The position numbers and the translations under genes were made by a program. The notes below the pieces were generated by a model. It made no database searches, was not told the DNA's origin, and saw only the letters and a list, made by a program, of their open reading frames with translations. A DNA stretch of 64,000 nucleotides from Deefgea piscis (GTDB taxonomy: Bacteria; Pseudomonadota; Gammaproteobacteria; Burkholderiales; Chitinibacteraceae): positions 1,922,001-1,986,000 of the forward strand of contig NZ_CP081149.1 of NCBI RefSeq assembly GCF_019665785.1, in the 5' to 3' direction. Below, in pieces: positions 1 to 9,209 of this stretch (within the stretch, counting starts at the first letter, position 1; each line of letters starts with the position of its first letter).

Positions 1-734
1 TAGTTGCCGACAAAATAGCGTTGGATGCTGAGAAATCATGGGTTACCTCTGCGTGTGAGGCAGACTCCTATGTTTGGACTTCAAAGCCATTGGCGGCAGA
101 GGGTTTGAGTACACTCTGGTATGTGCCGAGCAATACGGCAGGTTTAACCATGCCCAAGCCCTTTGATGGCATGGGCTTACGTGGTAATGCGTCATCGCCG
201 ATTTATGCCAAGGCGGTGATGGTGAGTCCGAGCGATCAAATGGGTCAGGATGGCGCTGGCTTTGACATTATGATGGGTACGGTTCTGCCGGTATTTGCGG
301 TGCTAACGGCTTCGTGCTCAGTAGGTATTATCGAGGCATTGATGCAAAGAACAGTGGGCCATGTGACTGGCATACGTTATCAGCATACCGATAGTGCTTT
401 GGCTGACCTGCCGACGATTCGGGCGTATATCGGTAAGGCAAAAATTCGCGCTGATATGGCCAGGGCTTTGCGCGACGATACGCTAGCAGCAATTGCTTGT
501 GGCCGAGCGGACACCCTATTGCGAGTCTTAGAAGTAAGAGTGGGGTGCGCCGAAACTGCGCTTGAAGTGGGTGATATGGCGATGCGGGTGTGTGGTGGCG
601 CGGCGTTTCGTAAAGATGTTGGTGTTGAGCGGTATTTTAGGGATTCTAGAGCTGCCGCAATTATGGGGCCGACTTCAGATGTATTGTTTGAGTTTATTGG
701 CCGAGCAACATGCGGAATGGATTTGTTTTCTTAG
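1..734 (+). CDS. Acyl-CoA dehydrogenase family protein, 5'-truncated by the window edge
   Basis: The frame is open from the first complete codon (base 3), so the gene begins upstream of the window; about 244 C-terminal residues are visible. They contain the late beta domain (strands around the stretch GLRGNASSP) and the C-terminal helical domain typical of acyl-CoA dehydrogenases, ending with the motif CGGAAF followed by RYFRDSRAA, which is characteristic of the flavin- and substrate-binding end of this fold. Members oxidise acyl-CoA thioesters using FAD. The helical domain has unusual substitutions, and substrate cannot be read from this fragment; sulfur-acquisition members (DszC/SfnB-like) share the fold. 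It points towards the minus-strand fixH gene, with a 12-bp hairpin between them. Confidence 0.75.
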   Translation, partial: VADKIALDAEKSWVTSACEADSYVWTSKPLAAEGLSTLWYVPSNTAGLTMPKPFDGMGLRGNASSPIYAKAVMVSPSDQMGQDGAGFDIMMGTVLPVFAVLTASCSVGIIEALMQRTVGHVTGIRYQHTDSALADLPTIRAYIGKAKIRADMARALRDDTLAAIACGRADTLLRVLEVRVGCAETALEVGDMAMRVCGGAAFRKDVGVERYFRDSRAAAIMGPTSDVLFEFIGRATCGMDLFS

Positions 735-743
735 GCGATTTTT

Positions 744-772
744 GCAGCGATCTCAAATTCTGAGATCGCTGC
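744..772. terminator. Inverted repeat between convergent genes
   Basis: Perfect 12-bp stem GCAGCGATCTCA / TGAGATCGCTGC with a 5-base loop between the acyl-CoA dehydrogenase stop and the fixH stop. Neither strand has a T-run after the stem (five T precede it on the plus strand), so it is only a weak or non-canonical terminator candidate. Confidence 0.45.
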
Positions 773-784
773 AATTAGGCTAGA

Positions 785-1270
785 TTACGGTAGTGTTAAT
801 GCCGCCGAAATTTGTGATGCCCATTCTTTGCGTAGACTCCACGTGTTTTTCATGTCGGACAGCTCGGCGTACCAGCGATTGGCTGTGACCGGATGCGCAA
901 ATTCACCGTTATAAATAATGCCGTCATTTGAGCTCAGGGGCGCTTCTTGATCACGCCCGCTGAGCGTTGGGTGGATGAGCTTGAGCTTGATTGGGCCTAA
1001 GTCATTGCGGTTTAAGATAATCCGCACGGTTTTTTGGTTGTCGCCGAGTAAAATCTGGGCGGTAATGCCTTTGGCAATGGCCGCTTGATCTTGCTCTAGG
1101 CGTTGATTGACTTGGTTGCCTTCCTTGTAATAATTGTCACTCACCAAGCTGTCGGTCGAGGTGGAGACCAAGTGCAGCATGTGAAAACCACCCATAATGG
1201 CCAGCACAGGGAAGGTAATTAATAGCCAAACATGCGGATGCTTGTACCAAGGTTTTTGTTCTTCATTCAT
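785..1270 (-). CDS. fixH: FixH family protein (cbb3 oxidase biogenesis)
   Basis: About 161 residues. One transmembrane helix near residues 14-34 is followed by a periplasmic FixH-like domain. FixH/CcoH is associated with assembly and stability of cbb3 oxidase. It is the last gene of the cco cluster: the ATG at 1270 begins one base after the ccoG stop, so the two are translationally coupled. A longer reading from 1282 would overlap ccoG by 11 bases and has no better ribosome site, so 1270 is preferred. The family is assigned from length, topology and position. Confidence 0.85.
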   Translation of the reverse strand: MNEEQKPWYKHPHVWLLITFPVLAIMGGFHMLHLVSTSTDSLVSDNYYKEGNQVNQRLEQDQAAIAKGITAQILLGDNQKTVRIILNRNDLGPIKLKLIHPTLSGRDQEAPLSSNDGIIYNGEFAHPVTANRWYAELSDMKNTWSLRKEWASQISAALTLP

Positions 1271-1271
1271 C

Positions 1272-2708
1272 TTAACGTCCAATAAAAGTGGCTTTTTCGA
1301 CTACGGTTTGTGCCGGGTCATCTTTAGCGGTCACGATAAATTCAATTTCGTGGCTACCCATTTTGGCAAATTGCGGTGGCACTTGAAGGCGAACTGCAAC
1401 GTCACTCATCGCCGTGGGTGCTAGTTTGATTTGATTTTCGCCGACAAGTTTCATTTCCGGTAAACCTTTGGCTTGAATCGTGTAGGTATGCGTTTGTTCA
1501 CTGGCATTTTGAATCAACAGGCGGTAGCTATTTTCCAATAAGCCATCTTCAACCTCACGCACCAGCGCGATTCGATCGCGCTCAATATTAACTTTAACCG
1601 GTTGACGCATCATTAACGATGTAATCGTGACGCCGAGGGTAATGCTAATGACCACGGCGTACATAATGACCCGAGGGCGGGTGATTTTCTTGATGATGTC
1701 GCGCTCGGGGTATTTATGCTCCAAAGCGTTTTCGGTGGTGTAGCGAACGAGGCCGCGTGGGTAGTTCATTTTGTCCATGATTTCATCGCAAGCATCAATA
1801 CAGGCGGCACAGCCGATGCATTCATATTGCAGACCGTTGCGAATATCAATGCCGACCGGACACACTTGAACACACATGGTGCAATCAATACAGTCACCAA
1901 GGCCTGCCGCTTGATAGTCACTGCCTTTTTTACGGCTGCCACGGTTTTCACCGCGCTCGGCGTCATAGCTGATAATTAGCGTGTCGGCATCAAACATCGC
2001 GCTTTGAAAGCGCGCATAAGGACACATGTATTTGCAAACTTGTTCGCGCATCCAGCCGGCATTGCCATAGGTGGCAAAAGCATAAAACAGTACCCAAAAC
2101 AGCGCATAACCTGACAGCGTAAACGTCAGTAGATCAGTCCATAAGGCGCGGATGGGCGTGAAGTAACCGACAAAAGTAAAGCCAGTCCAGAGTGCAAATA
2201 GCACCCAAAGGCTGTGTTTAATGAATTTTAAGCGCAGCTTTTTGCCGTTCAGTGGCGCATTATCGAGTTTAATTCGGGCAGCTCGATCGCCTTCAACCCA
2301 TTTTTCTATCCATAAAAAGATTTCTGTATACACCGTTTGTGGACAGGCGTAACCACACCACAGCCGCCCCCCAATGGTGGTCCAAGCAAATAAACCAAAG
2401 GCACTCAATAGCAACAATGCGGTGAGGTAAATAAAGTCTTGCGGCAGAAAAACCAGGCCAAAAACATAAAACTTACGATGTAGCAAATCAAATAGCAGCG
2501 CTTGTCTGTCGTTAATGATCAGCCACGGCATGCCATAAAAGAAAAGCTGAGTAACAAAAACAAAAAACACCCGCCAATTATTCCAAAACCCCGTAATCCA
2601 ACGCGGATAGATTTTTTTGTGCGCGGCGTACAGCATGACTTCTTCGAGCTGGCCGTCGTCTTTAACATTCACCACGTTAATTGGAATTTCGTGAAGTTTT
2701 TTGCTCAT
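1272..2708 (-). CDS. ccoG: Cytochrome c oxidase accessory protein CcoG (FixG family)
   Basis: About 478 residues. Membrane-bound iron-sulfur protein with several hydrophobic segments in the first 210 residues, two 4Fe-4S ferredoxin clusters (CIDCTMC..C near residues 273-283 and CIGCAAC..C near 297-307), and a C-terminal IgG-like FixG domain. An additional pair of conserved cysteine motifs (WCGYACP and CKYMCP) is present earlier. CcoG is known to reduce copper for cbb3 oxidase maturation. The ATG at 2708 is preceded by GGAG seven bases away, which favours it over the in-frame upstream codon at 2729. It sits downstream of ccoP but is separated from it by two hairpins. Confidence 0.95.
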   Translation of the reverse strand: MSKKLHEIPINVVNVKDDGQLEEVMLYAAHKKIYPRWITGFWNNWRVFFVFVTQLFFYGMPWLIINDRQALLFDLLHRKFYVFGLVFLPQDFIYLTALLLLSAFGLFAWTTIGGRLWCGYACPQTVYTEIFLWIEKWVEGDRAARIKLDNAPLNGKKLRLKFIKHSLWVLFALWTGFTFVGYFTPIRALWTDLLTFTLSGYALFWVLFYAFATYGNAGWMREQVCKYMCPYARFQSAMFDADTLIISYDAERGENRGSRKKGSDYQAAGLGDCIDCTMCVQVCPVGIDIRNGLQYECIGCAACIDACDEIMDKMNYPRGLVRYTTENALEHKYPERDIIKKITRPRVIMYAVVISITLGVTITSLMMRQPVKVNIERDRIALVREVEDGLLENSYRLLIQNASEQTHTYTIQAKGLPEMKLVGENQIKLAPTAMSDVAVRLQVPPQFAKMGSHEIEFIVTAKDDPAQTVVEKATFIGR

Positions 2709-2721
2709 GATTAGCTCCGAG

Positions 2722-2769
2722 AAAAACAATACTAAAACCCAGTTTATGCTGGTCTTTAGTATTGTTTTT
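2722..2769 (-). terminator. Terminator-like hairpin in the ccoG leader
   Basis: A 15-bp perfect outer stem (2722-2736 with 2755-2769) and a 4-bp inner CCAG/CTGG stem. It ends in five T on the minus strand and five T on the plus strand. On the minus strand it stops just before the ccoG Shine-Dalgarno sequence, so it may limit transcription into ccoG-fixH. Confidence 0.6.
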
Positions 2770-2812
2770 ATAATTAATATCGATCGAACAAGCGCTCGCT
2801 TAATTGCTTAAA

Positions 2813-2839
2813 TGAAAAACGGGCGGATTAGATCCGCCC
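2813..2839 (-). terminator. Intrinsic terminator after ccoP
   Basis: Stem GGGCGGAT/ATCCGCCC with a three-base loop, followed on the minus strand by GTTTTTC. It lies 20 bases beyond the ccoP stop and marks the end of the ccoNOQP transcript. Confidence 0.8.
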
Positions 2840-2858
2840 GCAATGATGCCTGTATGGC

Positions 2859-3770
2859 TTATTTCTTTTCGTGGCTTAGACCATATACATAGGCAGAAAG
2901 CAAATGTATTTTGCCGTTGCCAAGGAAGTCTTGCCAAGCTGGCATGACGTTGTTTCGACCATTAGTGATGGTTTCAACAATCGTTGCCTCTGAGCCGCCG
3001 TATAACCACACTTTGTCGGTGAGGTTAGGTGCGCCAAGCGCTTGATTGCCTTTGCCGTCGGTGCCGTGACATGCAATACAAACTTGAGCATAGGTATTGG
3101 CACCGCGCTCAGCACGAACGTTGTTGTAAGCGGTATTGCCTGACAACTTCATCACGTAGTTAGCGACGTCGCGTACTTTTTCTTCGCCAAACACTGCACC
3201 AAAGGCTGGCATTTGACCATGACGACCCACTTTGATCGTGTGTTCAATGTCGGCAGGTGTGCCGCCATACAGCCAATCGCTGTCAGTCAGGTTTGGAAAA
3301 CCTTTTGCGCCACGACCATCGGCACCATGACATTGCACGCAGTAAGTTTGAAACAAATGCTTACCCATTTGCGTCGCTTCAGGAGACTTGGCAACTTCAG
3401 GGATTGGCATTGCCATAAACTTGGCGTACAGCGCATCAGTTTGTTGGTCTGCTTTGACGATCTCTGCTTTGTATTGACCTGCAGAAGACCAATCTTTGGC
3501 ATTACCAAAAGCGACTAAGCCTGGATAGAGAAATAAATAGGCCAAAGCGAAAACAATCGTCGCAATGAACATGCCCACCCACCAGCCTGGTAGCGGATTA
3601 TTGTATTCCTCTAAGTCCCCGTCCCATACGTGGCCGGTGACTTGCGCTTTTTCGCCTTTTTTTAGTTTGTATTTCATCTGCGTAGCGAGAATGTAGGCGC
3701 AATAAAAAATCCCGCCTAAAGACACTGCCGCGATGAAATAACCCCAAAAACTGCTCGTAAAATCATTCAT
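2859..3770 (-). CDS. ccoP: cbb3-type cytochrome c oxidase subunit III CcoP (dihaem)
   Basis: 303 residues. Two N-terminal transmembrane helices (about 8-28 and 63-83) anchor a periplasmic part with two c-type haem sites, CVQCH at 144-148 and CIACH at 231-235. This matches the dihaem CcoP/FixP subunit, which passes electrons from soluble cytochromes to the CcoO/CcoN core. It lies downstream of ccoQ in the expected NOQP order. The length is normal for the family and nothing is missing. Confidence 0.97.
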   Translation of the reverse strand: MNDFTSSFWGYFIAAVSLGGIFYCAYILATQMKYKLKKGEKAQVTGHVWDGDLEEYNNPLPGWWVGMFIATIVFALAYLFLYPGLVAFGNAKDWSSAGQYKAEIVKADQQTDALYAKFMAMPIPEVAKSPEATQMGKHLFQTYCVQCHGADGRGAKGFPNLTDSDWLYGGTPADIEHTIKVGRHGQMPAFGAVFGEEKVRDVANYVMKLSGNTAYNNVRAERGANTYAQVCIACHGTDGKGNQALGAPNLTDKVWLYGGSEATIVETITNGRNNVMPAWQDFLGNGKIHLLSAYVYGLSHEKK

Positions 3771-3789
3771 ATTTTATTCTCCGAACGCA

Positions 3790-3957
3790 TTAGGTCTGCT
3801 TGTCTGATGAAGGCAAGTCATCGTCAAGAAATACGCGCTGTGCCTCTTGCTCAAAGCTGGCTTTGTTGTGGCGACTGAACGCCCAAAAACAAATCCCAAG
3901 AAACATGATAAATCCAAGAACGGTGACCACAATGCGGGCTTCAGTTTGCAGATCCAT
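3790..3957 (-). CDS. ccoQ: cbb3-type cytochrome oxidase subunit CcoQ
   Basis: 55 residues beginning MDLQTEARIVVTVLGF. One transmembrane helix (about 9-27) is followed by a basic stretch and an acidic tail, the typical CcoQ/FixQ layout. CcoQ is a small non-catalytic subunit that stabilises the complex. It begins six bases after the ccoO stop and precedes ccoP by 19 bases. The usual aromatic and acidic FeqEA motif after the helix is present, but the LPF that often follows is replaced by VFL. A second, better-matching CcoQ-like peptide occurs at 32679. Confidence 0.9.
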   Translation of the reverse strand: MDLQTEARIVVTVLGFIMFLGICFWAFSRHNKASFEQEAQRVFLDDDLPSSDKQT

Positions 3958-3962
3958 GGTGC

Positions 3963-4577
3963 TTACCTCTTGTTTTTCAGTGCGAGACCGAGGCCTTGTA
4001 AATAGGCAATCACTGCATCCATTTCTGTTTTGCCTTTAACCGCTTCGGCAGCACCAGCAATGTCAGCGTCGGTGTATGGCTCACCTAAATTACGCAGGGT
4101 TTGTAGTTTTTTGGTCATCAATTCGCCATCAACTGGCTTGGTGGCCAAAAAAGCAAACGCCGGCATATTTGATTCAGGTACTACATCACGTGGATTCATC
4201 AAGTGAACACGATGCCATTCGTCAGAATAACGTCCGCCAACCCGAGCTAAATCCGGACCAGTACGTTTTGAACCCCATTGGAAAGGACGGTCATACACTG
4301 ATTCACCCGCAACAGAGTAGTGGCCATAGCGCTCAGTTTCTGAGCGAAATGGACGAATCATCTGTGAGTGACATGAGTAGCAACCTTCACGAATATAAAC
4401 GTCACGACCTGCTAGCTGTAATGAGCTGTAGGGTTTAACGCCAGCGATCGGCTGAGTGACACTTTTGCTAAACATCAGCGGCAAAATTTCGACAAACATT
4501 GCGATGCTGAGCGTAAAAAAAGTCAGGACGATCAGATAAAACACGTTCTCTTCAACGATTTTCTGAATTTTATTCAT
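3963..4577 (-). CDS. ccoO: cbb3-type cytochrome c oxidase subunit II CcoO (monohaem)
   Basis: 204 residues. A single N-terminal transmembrane anchor (about 12-34) is followed by the haem c motif CYSCH (66-70) and the strongly conserved segment [17 protein letters not shown]. An axial methionine candidate lies in the segment SNMPAF. CcoO relays electrons from CcoP to CcoN. Translation begins 21 bases after the ccoN stop, consistent with one ccoNOQP transcript. Confidence 0.97.
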   Translation of the reverse strand: MNKIQKIVEENVFYLIVLTFFTLSIAMFVEILPLMFSKSVTQPIAGVKPYSSLQLAGRDVYIREGCYSCHSQMIRPFRSETERYGHYSVAGESVYDRPFQWGSKRTGPDLARVGGRYSDEWHRVHLMNPRDVVPESNMPAFAFLATKPVDGELMTKKLQTLRNLGEPYTDADIAGAAEAVKGKTEMDAVIAYLQGLGLALKNKR

Positions 4578-4598
4578 TTCAATTTATTCCTTGCGCGA

Positions 4599-6023
4599 TC
4601 AGGCGTGCGCTGCAACGGCTGGGATCGGTGCATCAACCGCTTTGCCTTCGGAGATGGTGCGAATCACGTTGTAGAACATCAGCAACATACCCGATAAGAA
4701 CATGACGCCACCCAAGAAGCGGATGAAGTAGTAAGGGTACGACGCTTTAACTGCTTCAATAAACGAGTAAGCCAAAGTGCCATCGCTATTGAGTGCGCTC
4801 CACATCAAGCCTTGAGTCACGCCGGCAATCCACATTGAAGCGATGTACAGTACGGTACCTAAGGTGGCCATCCAGAAATGCACTTCGATTAACTTAACCG
4901 AGAACATTTGGTCGCGACCAAACAAACGTGGGATCAAGTAATAGATCGAGCCGATGGTAATCATCGCTACCCAACCGAGTGCGCCAGAGTGAACGTGGCC
5001 TACAGTCCAGTCGGTGTAGTGGCTCAATGCATTGACTGATTTGATCGCCATCATTGGGCCTTCAAAGGTCGACATGCCGTAGAACGACAATGCAGTCACT
5101 AAGAATTTCAAGATTGGATCAGTGCGTAGTTTGTGCCATGCGCCTGACAAGGTCATGATCCCGTTGATCATGCCGCCCCAGCTTGGTGCAAGCAGAATCA
5201 GAGAGAACACCATACCTAAAGACTGAGTCCAGTCAGGTAGCGCGGTGTAATGCAAGTGATGAGGGCCGGCCCACATATAGGTGAAAGACAGCGCCCAGAA
5301 ATGCACTACTGATAGGCGATAAGAATAAATCGGACGTCCTGCTTGCTTAGGAACGAAGTAATACATCATGCCCAAGAAGCCAGCAGTTAAGAAGAAACCA
5401 ACCGCATTATGCCCATACCACCATTGCACCATGGCATCGACCGCGCCAGAGTAAATTGGGTATGAATCCATGGTGCCCCAAACAGGCAGAACCAAACTAT
5501 TGACAATGTGTAGCAAGGCAACAGCTAGAATAAATGCGCCGTAGAACCAGTTGGCGACATAAATATGCTTTACTTTGCGCTTGGCAATCGTGCCAAAAAA
5601 CACGATGGCATAACACACCCAAACTACGGTGATTAAGATATCAATCGGCCATGCAAGTTCAGCATATTCTTTACCTTGGGTGTAACCCAAAGGCAATGTA
5701 ATCGCTGCCAATAGAATCACCAGCTGCCAACCCCAAAAATGGAAGGCGGCGAGTTTATCGCTGATAAGACGCACATTACAGGTGCGCTGAACTACGTAGT
5801 ACGACGTTGCGAATAGTCCACAGCCACCGAACGCAAAAATAACTGCGTTAGTGTGAAGTGGGCGTAAACGACCAAAATGAAAGTACGGACCGAAATTGAG
5901 TTCTGGCCAGAACATTTGGGCGGCGATAATTACGCCAACCAACATTCCGACAATCCCCCAAACGACCGTCATGATGGCAAACTGCCGAACCACTTTGTAA
6001 TTGTATGTGGCTTGGTTTTCCAT
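4599..6023 (-). CDS. ccoN: cbb3-type cytochrome c oxidase catalytic subunit I CcoN
   Basis: About 474 residues with 12 or more hydrophobic helices. Haem-copper oxidase signatures are present: histidine in [14 protein letters not shown], the [14 protein letters not shown] segment with the copper and cross-linked tyrosine region, and [10 protein letters not shown] near the C-terminal haem ligands. It catalyses reduction of O2 to water at high affinity and pumps protons. The ATG at 6023 has GGAG seven bases upstream; an in-frame TTG at 6047 lacks support. The upstream region carries an FNR box at the activating position. Confidence 0.97.
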   Translation of the reverse strand: MENQATYNYKVVRQFAIMTVVWGIVGMLVGVIIAAQMFWPELNFGPYFHFGRLRPLHTNAVIFAFGGCGLFATSYYVVQRTCNVRLISDKLAAFHFWGWQLVILLAAITLPLGYTQGKEYAELAWPIDILITVVWVCYAIVFFGTIAKRKVKHIYVANWFYGAFILAVALLHIVNSLVLPVWGTMDSYPIYSGAVDAMVQWWYGHNAVGFFLTAGFLGMMYYFVPKQAGRPIYSYRLSVVHFWALSFTYMWAGPHHLHYTALPDWTQSLGMVFSLILLAPSWGGMINGIMTLSGAWHKLRTDPILKFLVTALSFYGMSTFEGPMMAIKSVNALSHYTDWTVGHVHSGALGWVAMITIGSIYYLIPRLFGRDQMFSVKLIEVHFWMATLGTVLYIASMWIAGVTQGLMWSALNSDGTLAYSFIEAVKASYPYYFIRFLGGVMFLSGMLLMFYNVIRTISEGKAVDAPIPAVAAHA

Positions 6024-6174
6024 TAGAGCGCTCCGATTGATCTCCAACTGCTTGGAATTTAGTTAAAAACTTATTTTTGATTTGTGCTGAGTGGTATGTG
6101 TTTTTGGGTGAACCCAATCACGGTGGTCTAGCGATGTCTTTTGTCCCGCTGATAAGGGGCGAAAGACTCTACGG

Positions 6175-6216
6175 ACTATACGCAACTCAATGCTGAGCAA
6201 ACTTGATATTAATCAA
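6175..6216 (-). promoter_or_regulatory. Class II FNR/ANR promoter for ccoNOQP
   Basis: Perfect FNR palindrome TTGATATTAATCAA at 6203-6216 (centre 6209.5). On the minus strand a TATAGT hexamer at 6175-6180 would place the start site near 6168, putting the box centre at -41.5, the standard class II activation position. About 145 bases of leader precede the ccoN ATG. This implies low-oxygen activation by an FNR-type regulator; the regulator gene is not in the window. Confidence 0.85.
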
Positions 6217-6262
6217 GTGTGCATAGTTACAAACTGCCCGATTTTACCTGTTTGTAACGGGT

Positions 6263-6457
6263 TCAGTCAGGATTTTTTTGTTTTTCTGCGTCGTTTGAGT
6301 CGGTTTTCTGCGGCAACTTGTCATCGTCATGCAAAATTCGCCAGCTTGGCCCTTCAAGGTCGTCCAGTTGACCGCTGCGGATGGTCCACCAAAAGACAAA
6401 GCCAATGACGAAGGCAAGTAGAATCGAGAGCGGTATTAACAGGTAAAGGCTTTCCAT
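6263..6457 (-). CDS. ccoS: cbb3-type cytochrome oxidase assembly protein CcoS
   Basis: 64 residues starting MESLYLLIPLSILLAFVIG. One transmembrane helix (about 4-25) is followed by a short polar tail with the DLEGP segment common in CcoS. CcoS is needed for cofactor insertion into cbb3 oxidase. The ATG at 6457 comes one base after the ccoI stop codon, indicating coupling. A longer in-frame reading from 6505 would lie within ccoI and is rejected. Confidence 0.93.
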   Translation of the reverse strand: MESLYLLIPLSILLAFVIGFVFWWTIRSGQLDDLEGPSWRILHDDDKLPQKTDSNDAEKQKNPD

Positions 6458-6458
6458 T

Positions 6459-8897
6459 TTATGGCCTCTTTTGGCGTGAAAGTAGGCGTAAGGCATTGAC
6501 GACAACCAGCAATGAACTGATCGCCATGCCTAGGCTGGCAAGCCAAGGGGTGATAAACCCAGCCGCCGCCAGCGGCAATGCGCCGAGATTGTAAAGCAAA
6601 GCCCAGAGTAAATTTTGTTTGATAATGGACTGGGTTTTTTTGGCGAGTGCCAGTGCGGCGGGAAGGCAAGACAGATTGTTGTTTAATAGCACCATATCGC
6701 CAGCGGCATGGGCAATATCCACGCCAGCGCCCATGGCAATTGAAACATTGGCTAGCGCTAGCACCGGCGCATCATTGACGCCATCGCCAATCATTAACAC
6801 AGTTTTGCCTTGTTGTTGTAAGGACTGCATGTAGCTGACTTTGCTTTCAGGTGTTGCATTGGCGATAGCTGATTGAATGTTGAGCTGTTGCGCTACGGCT
6901 TGTACGCTACTCGATTGGTCACCAGAAACCAGATGCAGTTGTACGCCGCAGGCTTTGAGCTCAGCGATGGTGGCGATGGCATCAGTGCGTAACTGATCGG
7001 CTAATACAAAGGCGGCTAGCCAGGTATGTCCGTCTGATAGTGCAACCATGCTGCCTTCAGTCCGATACAGCTCAAATTCTTCGGGTACGGCTTGTTGTAT
7101 CTGTTCGGCAAGAAATGCTAGTGAGCCGATGACGTAATACTGCTGATTGATTATTGCGGATAGACCGCCCTGAGCATGTTTTTGTACTTGCTGCGCTACG
7201 GGCAGGCTTTCGGTATTGGACTCGGCTAAAAACGCTTTGGCGATCGGATGTTCCGATTGCTGCTCAAGGCTTTGTGCGATGGCCAAAGCCCGCTCGCTGC
7301 TGATGTTAAGTGCGATGGTTCGGGTAATTCGCGGCTCACCAAAGGTCAGTGTGCCAGTTTTATCGAGCACAATATCGGTGACTTTGGCGAGGGTCTCTAA
7401 TAAGTTGGCGCGAGTGACCAATAAACCCAGTTGCGCCAAATGGCCTGTAGACGCCGTAAGCGCGGTGGGGGTGGCGAGCGACAAGGCGCAAGGGCAAGAC
7501 ACGACTAACAGTGCCACCGTAATCGGCAGCGCATGCAAAGGATCGTGCAAATGCCAGTACCAATACGTTGCGGCTGCGGCAATCAGTAGACCAAATACAA
7601 ACCAGCCGGCAATTTGATCAGCAATGGTGGCTAAACGAGGCTTTTGGCTTAGTGCTTGATCCAAAATGCGCACCATGGCGGCAATTCGCGTTTCGCTGCC
7701 AGTGTGTAGTACTTCAATGGTGAGTGGTGAGAGTAAATTGGCCGTGCCTGCGGTGACTAGCGCGCCGCTAGTTTTATGAGCGGGTAGCGATTCGCCAGTG
7801 AGCATGGCTTCATTTACATCGCTAGATCCGCCAAGCACCACCCCATCAATCGGGATGATCTCACCCGCTTTAACCACAATGCGATCGTTGACCTTGAGCC
7901 GGCTGACGGCAACCTCATGCAATCGCTGCTCGGTATCGAGTTGATGGGCAAAGGTGGGCACTAATTTAACGAGTTTTTCTGCCGCAGCACCGGCACTGCG
8001 CCGCGCTTTGAGCTCTAAATAGCGCCCGCCTAATAGTAAAAACACAAACATCGATACGGCATCGAAATAAATCTCGCCATGATCGGTGATCAGCGCATAC
8101 AAACTGGCAAAAAATGACACCAATACGCCGATGCTGACGGGCAAATCCATGCTGGCGCGGCCACGACGCAAATCGCGCCAGCTGTTGCGATAAAACGGCC
8201 AGCAAGAATACAACACCACAGGTAAGGTAAGTAAAGCACTGCCCCAGTGCATCATGGAGAGCCAGTTGGCTTCGATTTCCCCTGCGGGGGCGAGGTAAAT
8301 CGGCACGACAAACATCATGACTTGCATCATCGAGAGACCGGCAACCCACAGACGAAATAAGGCCGACTTTCTTTGTTTTTGCCAGTTTTGCTCATCGCGA
8401 GCATGGTCATAAGGGATGGCGCGATAACCAATTGCGGCAATGTGTTGCAAAATCGTCGACAGTTGAATTTGGCTGTCATCCCAAGCAATGCGTGCTCGGT
8501 GATTGGAATAATTGATCGATACCGAGGTAACGCCTTTTAGTTGGGCGATATGTTGCTCATTGAGCCAAATGCACGCCGCGCAGCTTATCCCTTCGAGGAT
8601 GAGCGCCGCTTCTTTTTCTTGGCCGCTGGTGGTGTGAACAAAGTCTTGCTGTAAGGCTGGGTCGTCATACAGCGCCAGTTGCTCAAGTAGCTCGGTAGGT
8701 AGTGGTGCGTTGCGATCGGCTGGCTGTTGCCTTTGCGTATAGTATTGATCTAAGCCGCTATTGATAATCGTTTCGGCCACCGCCTGGCAGCCCGCGCAGC
8801 AGGCAGGGTGCATTGCTTGGCGATAGCGGATTTGAAATTCACTTTGGGCGGGGCAAGGCTGGGCGCAGTGAAAGCAAAGCATGGATTCGGTATTCAT
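6459..8897 (-). CDS. ccoI: Copper-translocating P1B-type ATPase CcoI (FixI)
   Basis: 812 residues. In order: an N-terminal cysteine cluster (CFHCAQPC near 8-15, then CCAGC near 33-37), a heavy-metal-associated domain with CAAC at 106-109, several transmembrane helices, the actuator TGES loop (about 367-370), the metal-channel CPC motif at 468-470, the phosphorylated aspartate in DKTGT at 512, and the GDGVNDAP hinge. CcoI exports copper needed for the cbb3 copper centre and is distinct from detoxifying CopA by the N-terminal extension and by its cco neighbours. It heads the ccoI-ccoS pair upstream of ccoN. Confidence 0.96.
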   Translation of the reverse strand: MNTESMLCFHCAQPCPAQSEFQIRYRQAMHPACCAGCQAVAETIINSGLDQYYTQRQQPADRNAPLPTELLEQLALYDDPALQQDFVHTTSGQEKEAALILEGISCAACIWLNEQHIAQLKGVTSVSINYSNHRARIAWDDSQIQLSTILQHIAAIGYRAIPYDHARDEQNWQKQRKSALFRLWVAGLSMMQVMMFVVPIYLAPAGEIEANWLSMMHWGSALLTLPVVLYSCWPFYRNSWRDLRRGRASMDLPVSIGVLVSFFASLYALITDHGEIYFDAVSMFVFLLLGGRYLELKARRSAGAAAEKLVKLVPTFAHQLDTEQRLHEVAVSRLKVNDRIVVKAGEIIPIDGVVLGGSSDVNEAMLTGESLPAHKTSGALVTAGTANLLSPLTIEVLHTGSETRIAAMVRILDQALSQKPRLATIADQIAGWFVFGLLIAAAATYWYWHLHDPLHALPITVALLVVSCPCALSLATPTALTASTGHLAQLGLLVTRANLLETLAKVTDIVLDKTGTLTFGEPRITRTIALNISSERALAIAQSLEQQSEHPIAKAFLAESNTESLPVAQQVQKHAQGGLSAIINQQYYVIGSLAFLAEQIQQAVPEEFELYRTEGSMVALSDGHTWLAAFVLADQLRTDAIATIAELKACGVQLHLVSGDQSSSVQAVAQQLNIQSAIANATPESKVSYMQSLQQQGKTVLMIGDGVNDAPVLALANVSIAMGAGVDIAHAAGDMVLLNNNLSCLPAALALAKKTQSIIKQNLLWALLYNLGALPLAAAGFITPWLASLGMAISSLLVVVNALRLLSRQKRP

Positions 8898-9209
8898 AGC
8901 CGCATTTTAACGAAAACCGCTTCAGGGTGGGAAAGCAATTCTAAAATAGCGTTTTACATTTGATGTTGAGCGATGGACTTAATTGAATATTGTTGCGTGT
9001 TTATGGCGATTTATTGCAACGAGAACCGCGCTTAAATATAAATTTTATCTTTAAATCAATATCTTGCTGTAGGTTGATCTAAATGGTCGGTATTCAATGT
9101 GCCGATTTTGGAAATTAAATCCATTGATCAAGGTAATTGATTGGTCTATTCAGCGCTGCTGGCTCGCAGTAGAGTGTTGATATTGGCAAATTCTGAAATT
9201 GGATTGCGT
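8898..9209. other. AT-rich divergent intergenic region, no gene seen
   Basis: About 310 bases between the divergent ccoI and lrgA genes. It is clearly AT-richer than the flanks and should hold promoters for both directions, but I see no convincing -35/-10 pair, no perfect FNR box and no open frame with coding character. Confidence 0.5.

Noticed and set aside
9126..9142. TTGATCAAGGTAATTGA near lrgA as an FNR box
   Set aside because: Spacing and second half-site do not match TTGAT-N4-ATCAA.
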